DNA of 64,000 bases from Phycomyces blakesleeanus NRRL 1555(-). Taxonomy: Eukaryota; Mucoromycota; Mucoromycetes; Mucorales; Phycomycetaceae. Where the stretch lies: contig NW_017265135.1 in the NCBI RefSeq assembly GCF_001638985.1, forward strand, positions 797,223-861,222, given 5' to 3'. Below the pieces are notes generated by a model. It did no database searches, was not told where the DNA came from, and saw nothing but the letters and a program-made list of their open reading frames with translations. The translations under genes were made by a program, and so were the position numbers. Of the stretch, positions 11,937 to 21,565 are shown piece after piece; the first letter of the stretch is position 1; every line of letters begins with the position of its first letter.

Positions 11937-12170
11937 TCAAACGACCCCCATCTGGAGATCTTCTTCTGCTTGTCTTCTGATACGTCCAATCCGAATGACG
12001 CGGGTGAACCTTACAGGTATAGTCCCATCATATCTCAGATTGTTAAGTATATATCTGAAGTTCAGGACAGCAGCAAGATCCCGATTCCACAAATGATGCA
12101 TAACCTCTGACCCGTCCATGTTCTCCAAACGATTTAGATTGGAACATCTAAAAGGACTTGTTTCTATTTT
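11937..12170 (-). pseudogene. Relic of a TnpB/Fanzor-like or related transposase C-terminus
   Basis: A short minus-strand frame, stop at 11937, runs upstream to about 12,165 without a convincing start. It reads FRCSN, then after a short gap LWNRDLAAVLNFRYI, and ends with a basic tail TIPVRFTRVIRIGRIRRQ. An Arg-Cys stretch followed by NRDxxAxxN resembles the zinc ribbon and third RuvC motif (D of NRD) of TnpB/Fanzor proteins and of Mucoromycota repeat proteins with a similar end. Only one Cys of the presumed ribbon is visible, and no upstream RuvC-I or RuvC-II part is found, so this is a truncated fragment at best. It could also be the end of another transposase family. Confidence 0.4.
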
Positions 12171-12960
12171 TTTTACAAGGGCTAGAATTATTAAATGTCT
12201 TTAAAAGAAACACACTTAATAACTATGAAGGCTAGTATTAATAAAATACGAATCAGTAAAGTTGACAAAAGAAAGTAACTTGAGACGAATTGACAGAAAA
12301 ATATCTGTATCATGTACAGTTTGGTTGTCAAGATTGCTCGCATGCTCATTAGAAATCTCGGTAGATTTAGAGAATTGCAAGGAATCTGTCTTCTTGTTTT
12401 TCAAAAGTAGGAATCAGACATGACAATTTTAACACAAAGCAGGTTTATACTCTTTGATAAAAAGAAGCAATTAAGCAATATACATGCCTTCATCAATATC
12501 ATAGTACTTAGAGAATAGCCGTTTTTTTAAAATAAAAAATATAAAAATTATCATATAAAAATAGATATATGTATATTATTTAGTAACTTTATAGCTTAAA
12601 AAATAGTACTTCTTCTTTTCATACTTCTTTATACTCAACTTGTATTATTTTGATCAATAAAAACTATAAAATTCAAATATAAAACCATGCATTTGTTGAA
12701 CCAATTATAAGAATAGAGATATCTAAAAAAAGGTATAGACTTGCCATATTTGGAATATTTGATTGGATTAGATGCAAAAGTAGTTTGAAATCCAACGAAT
12801 TGTATTATCCAAATTTGTTATAAAAAGGAAATATGTACCTAAAAATGGTATAGTTTTGCTGTTTTAAACGATTTTATTGGATTAGATAAAAAGTAATTTG
12901 AGCTTCCATAAATAGTATTCGCTGTAAATACTTTTAATTTACTAAAAGCCAATATTCTAT

Positions 12961-13042
12961 TGGCAAAAATGATAACCTCGCAACCGTATAATTTATACGG
13001 AACCGTATAATTCCTACGGTCGCGGAGTTATCATTTCTGCCA
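12961..13042. mobile_element. 82-bp hairpin, possible tiny MITE
   Basis: The arms 12961-12988 (TGGCAAAAATGATAACCTCG...) and 13015-13042 are inverted copies matching at 24 of 28 positions. The loop is itself built of overlapping palindromes (CCGTATAA...TTATACGG and TTATACGGAACCGTATAA). No clear target duplication is seen. It could be a miniature transposon or a structured regulatory DNA. Confidence 0.5.
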
Positions 13043-13197
13043 TTTACTACAGTGATATAGGCAACATATTGACCCACATCATCTGGTAGTGCAAGTGTTC
13101 TTGTCAACATAATAATGTATTCATATTCATATAAATGAGGAAATAGATTGAATGCTCATGGGTATTATATTAAAAAAACAGCTGTTTTTCTCCCCTT

Positions 13198-13230
<33 letters not shown>

Positions 13231-13241
13231 ATATATATATA
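13198..13241. repeat. ATCT tetranucleotide array running into (TA)n
   Basis: Eight or so ATCT units followed by TA repeats. Confidence 0.9.
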
Positions 13242-14900
13242 TATCAAACTATCTCTTATTCTTATTATAATTATAGTTACCATCTTGACTTGTTTGAGTC
13301 AAACTATAACTGATACTAAGCATCAAATATCAGATCAGATTACGAGGAGTCTATTATTCTGTGTCCTTCTTTAATTCCGTTTATTCCCTTGTTGGTGCTC
13401 CAACTTCCTTGGTTTTTTGTTTGAAGCTCAAGTTTGTTGCGTAGTAAAGTATGTATATTACAAAGACCCCTTTTTGTTTTCTTCTTCTTCTTCTTATTTC
13501 TTGAGTCTAGTTATGGTGTTTATCAATATTATTTATTGAAACACGAATCAAATCAAATCAATTCAACTCAAATGAAATGAAATAATATATATGTATTGTT
13601 TTAATATAATCAAGAAAACAAATCCAATCAAATTCTTTGGTTTTGATACTAATTGCTTTCTATTTCATCTATATATTTCTTTTCTTTGATAATAATAATA
13701 GTCATTTTAAAATATTACAAATAAATATATTATAAAATATCATTTTGAAACAATCAGATCCTAAAGACATGGAAGGATAGAAAACGTATCAAGAAGTCTA
13801 AGCTTGTATTGTTGTCTTTATTAATAATATTAATAATAATAAGATTACTAATATTAACACTAATATTAATATTAGTACTATTATAATAATAATAATTATA
13901 GCAATAAAAATCTGCTGTTTTTTTTATTAATAAAGTTAATTCATATCACACGAAAAACACACACACGCATAGATACATTGAGAAGGGTATGGAAGTTGTC
14001 GCTTACCCAATAATAATAATCATAATGATTGTCGCGTGCCCAAAATTAAATATCGCTAAGCCTAAAGATAATTAAAGAAGTGGGTAACTCATAGTACTTC
14101 TTGAAGCCATGAGCACGGCGGACCTATCGGGACTTAAACTACCAAACATTTCTGCTCTTTCTGTTGAGCTTAAACATTTCTCAAGCAATTTATGCTAGTG
14201 TTCATAATTTAGGGTGCTTTGGATCCCCAACAAGAAGTAACAAAAAGTATATTAAAGGGTATTAATTAAAGAGCTATTAGATAAAAAAAACTTGTAAGTT
14301 GAATATATCTGTAGTAGGTCTACCTTGTATTTTCTTATAAGTAAAACAATAGCTATATATATATGTGTGTGTGTGTGTGTATATTATAGATTATAACAAC
14401 ATTTTTTATATTACATAAAGGAACAGTAAAGAAGTAGTTTAATGACTTCCTAAAGTCTCCAAGAAGAATGCCTTGATTTTCGGAGCTATACATTCCGATT
14501 CTGGTGTTTAATATCACATATGTTAAACATCCGCCCATTGCTACAAGTTGTCCATATTTTCTCTATTACACTACGACAAATAGGGGCGGTTTTTTGTATT
14601 TGTGACTTTGTTTTTGGCCTATAATAATTAAAAAATCACCAAAAATCCAATTTGAAACTAGAAAATCTCTGTTTTTTGAAAAGGTTGACAAAAAGAAGAT
14701 TGACTACCTAAAATTAAATCTCCTGATAGACAAAAGTACATTTTAACTACAGATTTTACATTTTTAGTAAATGTAGATTGCAATTGATGACTATTAAAAG
14801 TCAGAGGTAAAAGAGAGAAAAATATCTAAACTTTTTGCTGGGAGGATAAAATATGTTAAGACAATTTGAAAAAAAAATAATGTATTACAAGAAAAAAAAA

Positions 14901-17151
14901 TTATAAGTCTGCAAGAGAACCAAGTGACAGTTTTGGGCCGCGGTTAAGCTCTGGCCACACTACATATGTTGTTGCTGTTGTTGTTATTGTGTTTATAGTC
15001 GCGTCCGACTTCACCAAACCAACTAATTCTTTGACATCTGCCAGGTGAACTACCATTGGCTTCATTTGCCCATTGTTGATTGCTGGTATACTATTTACCA
15101 AACGAACTGCATAAACATTGACAAGGACAAGCGGCCACCTCTTGTTGTTGAGCTTGTGCTCAAAGAAAACGACGACCTTCCCAAAGAAATCCTTGTAGAC
15201 TAGAGAGTAGCTTTGCCCAATGTTGCGGTTCTCATCAACCTGAACTTGAAGTCTGACGTTATGTGCCTCTCTTACACAATTATGGTCGAGTGCAGAGTCA
15301 ATAACACAACCATTTACAAATGCCTTACGGCTTGTTTTAATGGCTGCTTCAATCATACTACACTCTTCCCCCTTTGATTCGTAGAACTTTTGAAGAAGCT
15401 CTGGAAGACAAGAAATGCCTCCAAAACTATCAACAAACGTTCTGTTCCTCAAAGGCCCCCAGAACTCAATGTCAGAATCAGTACCAACATTACTACCTTC
15501 TCGGTCAATTGGCCAACCAGCAGAGGGATCGACATACTGAAGGAGAGTTGTTGCTGTTACTGTTGCTGTTGTCGTTATTGAATTTTCAACTCTCATCTGT
15601 CGAATCTGTGTCAAGCCAAGCATGATGTTGCCAGCGTTGATTCCAATTGCCGAATTACTCTTTATTGCTCGCGAGTATTCCCCAATCGCCCTCTCGACAG
15701 ATCGTGCACTATACGCTCTGGGGGGACCATACGCTTCTATCATTGCGGGATAGTGCTGCAGGAGGTGCTGGTTGATCGTAAAGAGCTTGAGCTGGACCTC
15801 TCCTTTAGCTAGCGAGGCTTCCAGATACGCATTCCATGTGACGAGATTTCTAAAAAAAAAAGATAAGTTAACACAAGTTATAAAACAATAATATTAATTA
15901 TAATTAAAGCTTACGTTTTGATCAAGGTTTTCTCCTCTGCTGATAACTCCCAGCTCATGAGTAGGTTGCATGTCTGCACCAGGTCAAGTAATGCCTTACG
16001 GGCAGCTTGGTCACGGACACGCTCTGCCACAAGCGTGGGGATAACAAACAAGATGAAGTCAGCCCAGTCCACAGCCCGGAAGTACTTTGATCTTGTTGCG
16101 ATGTTGATCCATGCACCGTGGAAAGATGTCGGAATACTTCTTCTGGTTGACACCATGGCAGTACCAATTTCTTTCTGAGCAGTAAGGGAGAGAGAGAGGA
16201 TGATCTTTTCCATACTTGCCACACACGAGCCCCCAGACCTGTTTGCCAATGCCGTGGCAAATGCCGTGCATTTCATCCAATGCAAAGAAGAACGTACCAG
16301 AGAAGGAATCCAGTAAGGAGAAGGGAGATTGGCCAGTTAACCCTTTTTTGCTGGATGAGGCCACCTCATCAAAGTGCTTGAAACTTTCCGGTGTGCGCAT
16401 GGTGATGGCAGATGGCATTCGGAAATATTGGCCATGGCCAGGAGATTGACCCACAACGTGGCAGATGCGGCAGCCATCCTTACTCATATGGCCCACATGG
16501 CAAGCCATCTTTCCCAGAGCTGGGATGTCGCCAGTTGTCATCAGTACATGGACTTTTGCACAAATATCTCCATATGGTGTCTTCACAACCATTCCACTGG
16601 CTCGGAGAACCCGAAGTTCTTTCATGATTGGCTCCAGGAATGACCAGAAGTCGGCGGGTGCTTTGGGACCAGGGATGATCGCGACTTGGATCATACGGCT
16701 GCGCTCGTAGCGGATCATTGGGGGAAGGTTGAGGTTGGTAACGTAGACAATGGTTACCGAACCCGGAACACTATGGGGAGCAAACCCATCAACAGACAGC
16801 GAAATGGCGATGTCGTTTTCACCCGAGAAAAGATGCTTCTTTGTCTGGTATGCCTGTCCGTCAAAGACATCGGAAATGCTGCCATCAGCCTTTTGCGTAT
16901 GATGGTGGCGATACAACATCTCTTTTCTGGTGCGGTCGTTGGCCAAAGCAACTGCAAGCTGTCTACCCAGAGGAAGCTGTATCATTGTTCTGGCAGGAAT
17001 TGGATTCTCACCAGCGATGTGATCGAACAATGATTTGCAATAAACATGCAAACATGCTTAAGAGGGTTGGTATAGATTTCACCAGATGCCATCAAAATTG
17101 GGCATCCATTGCAAGAGTCAGTCATCTCTGGAAAGACCGTCAAAGGAGGCA
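14901..17151 (-). pseudogene. tnp2-type CACTA transposase, two frameshifts, one intron
   Basis: Exons are about 17151-15915 and 15849-14901, with a GTAAGC donor and a poly-T AG acceptor. Recognisable parts in order: a Cys-rich start (DSCNGCPIL), FDGQAYQ, the core SVDGFAP...NLPPMIRYERS...IIPGPKAPADFWSFLEP (transposase family tnp2), GHMSKDGCRIC, and LDEMHGICHGIGKQVW. After the intron comes YGPPRAYSARSVERAIGEYS, the usual C-terminal block. These proteins cut and move CACTA elements. The frame is broken at 17042-17057 by a tandem copy of AAACATGC (+ strand) and again near 16190-16200 in a GA-dinucleotide run. Skipping one 8-bp copy would bring the two halves into register. The start is uncertain (ATG near 17,128 or an upstream exon). 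Confidence 0.75.
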
Positions 17152-17229
17152 ATTGTAAGTAACTATCCACTGCAGTGTAAAGTAGTATATTTAATATTGA
17201 AAGTATATGATGTATTTGACTGTTTATAA

Positions 17230-17490
17230 CCAATAAAAATGATGTATAAAATGTAATGTCTATCATAACAGCCAATAAAAGTGATATATAAAATGTAATG
17301 GTGTAGTGTAATAACCAATAAAAACGATAAATAAAAAATATATCCATTTGAGAAACCAATAAAAATGTATTTTTATAAAATACACTACAGTGCAATTATG
17401 TCTTATCCAATAAAAACAATGATTAAGCAAGAAATATTTAAAAGAATCTAAATTAAAAGAATAATGAATTAGTAGTAACCAATGGCATAT
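17230..17490. repeat. Imperfect CCAATAAAA repeats in the 5' end of the CACTA element
   Basis: CCAATAAAA(A/G) starts at 17230, 17272, 17315, 17356 and 17407, with a weaker CCAAT at 17479. The first four are spaced 41-43 bp and the units share flanking (G)ATRTATAAAATGTAATG. They lie between the transposase start and the right terminus, where CACTA elements usually carry subterminal repeats bound by their own proteins. Confidence 0.65.
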
Positions 17491-19710
17491 AATATTTCAA
17501 CTATACTTAAAGAAGTTTTGTCCAATTGAAAGACAAATATTAGCAAAAGAAAAGGTTATCAATATATTAATAGAATCTTAAAACTACCGGTAAGCGGAGA
17601 TGTATTAAAATGCACATGAACTCAGGGTTGGAAAAAAGGGGGGAGGACACAAAACGCGCCCTGGCTTCCCCTCCGGAACCACCTGTGAAACCACCTCTAA
17701 AACTCCTATTTTTTTGGCGTAGTGTAATTATATCATTGTATCCAACAAAACATATTGTAAAGGGTGGGAAATGTTGTGATAATAGCAGTATTTTTTTGTT
17801 CAATTTGTTGTTGAGGCACCGGGTTGCTTAGACTATCGATCAAATTAAGACTGTAAATTATTGCATTTAAAGTAAAAAAAAAAATGAACAACTTACAAGT
17901 GGAATATACACATGATTTCCGTAAAGTAAGTTGAGATTGGTGTGAACAACAAGATCAAAAAGGTTCTTCCATTTGTAACGCATGAGATCCGATTAAAATT
18001 ATTATTATCTTCTTACACTTGATGGACATCTGGCGTAGTTTATTAAGCCAAGACTGATAGGCATCTGTGAGAAGGCTTGTGAGGAAGAACCGTTTTTGTC
18101 TAAGTATATAAAACTTTTCATCTAATCTACATTAGAAAGCATAAATAATAAACAGTAATTATAACAATTGACTTTAAGCTTCTAAAAAAGATACTTCCTT
18201 CAAAGGTGACAATCCTCTTGTATGCTCAGTCACTTTTGTTTTGTTTTTTGTTTTCACGGATATCTTTTAAAGATTTATCCTTTGTTGCCCTGGAAAGTTC
18301 CCAGTATAAAATCTGGTACTACAACAGCAAGTATGTCTTTACTGGTCTATTTCGGATGTTTCTTGGCTTCTCACTCGTATTCGTGCTCGTCTTTCTCCTT
18401 ACGGTCCCGAACACCTCTTTCAGATTATGTAAACAGTGATTAACTCAACCATAAATCCGGTATTGACATTGGAAAAGCAGCTTTGAATATGCTTCCTTTC
18501 CTCTCTAATATTGCCGCAGTTAAGGTGGTGACTGCCGTACGTTAGGACCCATGATCTTGGCACTAAATAGTTAGTAAACGTGTATCTCTCCCTCATTCCT
18601 TTATTGTACGTTTCTCTTTCTCTTTCTTAATCTTTCTCATTCAAAGGCCGCGTATTGTATATGGGCCGGCAGTATTAACGAATACCAAAAAGAAAGAAAG
18701 AATTTCCACCGTTCGGGCACTGTGGTACTTGAGGATCTTGATTAAGATTAAAAGAAAGAGAGTATTGATAAATTTTAGGGTATTGATAAAAATATGCATA
18801 ATTATTTATATTTAGAATATTTAGAATATAAAAGATCAAGATAAAGACACCATAGATTCAAGTAGGTTTCCAAGTCTTCTTGATAGTACAAGTAAACCAT
18901 TCTTATGACAAAGATGATATCTATAAAGGTAACTAGGATTATTTTATCCCTTTCCCCGTTCTTCCCCCTTTGTATCCTATAGAAGATCCAATTTTCCCAA
19001 AAATACAAAATACAAAATACAAAATAATTAAGAAATCTCAGGTCGGTCATAGGAAGAGCAGGGTGGACTCTTCAATAAATGAATATAAATAATAATTATA
19101 ATAAAGATATACAGAGATACAGAGATTGACTTGTGACGATTTAGGCCTCGTGGTCAATACGAAGAAATAATAAAGTGGAGTGTCTTTAAAAAAAAAGCAA
19201 AAAAGGAGTGTATACCATTCGGGAGATCTCGCTGGTCGTTGTTGTTGGTCTATGTGTGCGCGCATAGATGTGCGTATAGATGTGTGTTCGTGTGTTTGGT
19301 TTGGCAGAATAAGAAGCACATTAAATCTTGTAACTCTTTATCTTGATATCAATAGTTTAACAAAAATAAAACAACTTCTTTGAAACACTTTTACTTTCAT
19401 AATTTTAAAATGAATTCCTGTTTGTTCTCCACAGTCTAAATAGAATTGATAGATTATATTATATTATTCTTATGAAATGAATATAAATAAAAATAGAAAT
19501 AAGAATAGAAATAGAAATATATACGTACATATATATATATATATATAGACAAAAGCTCATTTTAGTATGGCGCACAATGCACAGTGATATTCCTCTAGGA
19601 TACAAAGAAACGGGCGTATGTGTGTTTGTGTGTATGGGTGTATGTGTGTAGGTGTGTATGAATGTGTATTTAGTGTGGGTGTTTGGGTATGTTTAATGTT
19701 TAGTGTTTAA

Positions 19711-19752
19711 TGTGGGTGTGGGTGTGGGTGTGGGTGTTTGTTGGGTGTGGGT
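19711..19752 (+). repeat. G-rich GGGTGT array
   Basis: Six GGG runs separated by 3-7 bases. Four are in perfect TGTGGG register. This is compatible with G-quadruplex formation, but it is not a telomere end. Confidence 0.6.
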
Positions 19753-20777
19753 GTACCTCAATCTCAGTCTCAATATCTTGTATTTGCATCGTATACTCCT
19801 CTTTCTTTCATTATTTTCTTACTCATAATGTTGGTTCGAGTTACCAAAAGGCACAAGCTGTTTCCCACGAGTCCGCTCAAAAATAGAATTTATTCTTTTA
19901 TCCAGTCAAACATTGGAAACAATAAATATTGTTATTATTAAATTTATGTAGATTATATTCATTTTTATTTATCTTACACCAAACGTGTGACCGGAAAGAT
20001 CAGTGGGAACCAATAAAGACCTTGTTGGCTACTCTTTTGACTAGAGATTTGGGGTGTTTTTTTTTTTTGATAATTTCTTTAATTCAAAAGGAATCACACG
20101 CTTTAACCAAAAGCCGCGCGATGTTTTGTTTTTGCTTAGCCCAAAAAAAGAAAAAAGAAAACGATTTAACCATGAGGGAAAAGGAAAGATAAAGAGCTAT
20201 TTGCTTATATATTAACACTTCCAGGGACTCGGAAGCTGTCAATTGTATAAGGAAGTAGGAGAGCAAACAAATGTGCCTTGTCGGGTTATCTGTGTTACTT
20301 GGCTTAGTATCGGGTGATTTTCCGTTAACAAAGGGCCTCATCATATTTTGATGCCTTGACCTCTATTACTATTATTATTCTAACTCTGTTTGATATATAT
20401 ATATATATTTTTACATATCCATGGCAACAACAACAACAACAACAACAAGAAAAAACTTTATTTAGTAGCCATAGCAATAAACAAGAAATTTGTCTTTGAT
20501 ATTTTTATTATATTGCTATTATATTGCTATTATATTATATTATATTATATATACATATTTTAAGACTACACTGAACTGCACTGCACTGCATTGCAATGTA
20601 CAGTACTATAGTGTACTATAGTGTACTTGACTTTTAATCTTAAAGACATTTATAGTTACTCTTTAACTCTTTCAATACAACAATTCTATATTTTTCTTCT
20701 TTATTTCTTATAAGCCGGGTAGAATCGGTTTCTCACAAAATACTAAAAAAATAAAAAAAGAGAGAAAAAAATATACT

Positions 20778-20778
<1 letters not shown>

Positions 20779-20808
<30 letters not shown>
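20779..20808. repeat. (AG)n microsatellite
   Basis: About 15 AG units, in the distal promoter region of the SREBP gene. Confidence 0.85.
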
Positions 20809-20814
<6 letters not shown>

Positions 20815-20941
20815 TAAATTACGATTATTAGTATGATTGAACAAAAGGGTACCACTCTAAACGTCTTTGGTTCATTTAGAAGGGGAGAAAATAAAAGCTT
20901 ATTCTCGGAAGCCCCACCGGTCCTCTCGGAATCATAGACAC

Positions 20942-20988
20942 TATATAACCCTCTCACGAACGTCAGACACAGAAACACGAGGGGTGAT
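20942..20988 (+). promoter_or_regulatory. Candidate TATA box and sterol-regulatory-like site upstream of SREBP
   Basis: TATATAA at 20942-20948 is followed at 20979-20988 by GAGGGGTGAT. Its reverse complement, ATCACCCCTC, matches the classical SRE-1 element ATCACCCCAC at 9 of 10 positions. The site is about 580 bp upstream of the proposed start codon. SREBP genes are often autoregulated, so the site is plausible, but a 10-mer match is weak evidence alone. Confidence 0.35.
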
Positions 20989-21565
20989 CCCAATAGCTAA
21001 ATGAAAAGGACAACCCTGGTTTCCTTAAAGATGATAAAGTCGCCAGTGAAGGAAAGATTTCACATGGATAAAATCCAAGGACAGAAATGAAAAGGAAGAA
21101 ATGGGTGTTTAAGAGTGCTATTTATCTCATGTGAGCCTTGTAATCCTTTTATTTCTTTTTGGTAATGAAATTTCCAAGTGGCGTGAGTTTTTTTTTCTTT
21201 TTTCTTATTTCTGCGGTCCCTTTATTTCTATTTTTTTATATTATATATTTTGCTTCTAAAGTAATATACACAAATCTATATACATATATACATACAGATA
21301 TATATATATATATTGGAATTAAATATATTATATACGTATATGAAAATTATAAAATAAATAAATAAATAAATAAAAAATTAAAAAAAAAATTAAAAAAAAA
21401 AGAATGAGGTGAGGCACAGGAGCCAATCAGAATAAAGAATGCTCTAAACTATTGCTTCATTTCAAAAAAGTGGCCTGTTTAATCAAAGGACTTGTATATC
21501 TACCCCAGGAACAATGGGATCAACTTCAACTTCAACCCTCTTCTTCCCATAGTCTTCTCTTGCAA

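Larger units (their letters stand above)
12171..14568. other. AT-rich intergenic region with a hairpin element
   Basis: No gene seen. It contains an imperfect direct repeat of about 80 bp (from about 12,722 and 12,838, each with ...GGTATAG... and ATTGGATTAGAT), the 82-bp inverted-repeat element at 12,961, an ATCT array (13,198-13,241) and AAT/TTA-rich tracts. Confidence 0.65.
14569..17724 (-). mobile_element. CACTA (EnSpm-like) DNA transposon, both ends present
   Basis: The left end starts CACTACGACAAATAGG at 14569 and the right end reads inwards as CACTACGCCAAA from 17724. The inverted ends continue with related sequence (TAGGGGCGG / TAGGAG). Both sides are flanked by TA, and the inverted match extends to TTACACTACG, so the duplication is 2 bp (TA) or 3 bp with mismatch. 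The element contains a transposase gene on the minus strand with a frame-breaking 8-bp tandem duplication and a second frameshift. The left terminal ~280 bp recur, inverted, at 50.1-51.0 kb, which confirms it as a repeat family. Confidence 0.75.
17725..20930. other. Intergenic region, no gene supported
   Basis: Only short frames. A stretch at 18,200-18,540 is less AT-rich and gives 30-75-residue frames on both strands without a recognisable domain; it may be an old transposon scrap. G-rich GGGTGT hexamers lie at 19,711-19,752 and (AG)n at 20,779-20,808. Confidence 0.6.

Noticed and set aside
18206..18443. Overlapping 73-77-codon frames
   Set aside because: No domain, no splice-consistent extension, no start context; at most an old scrap of a repeat.
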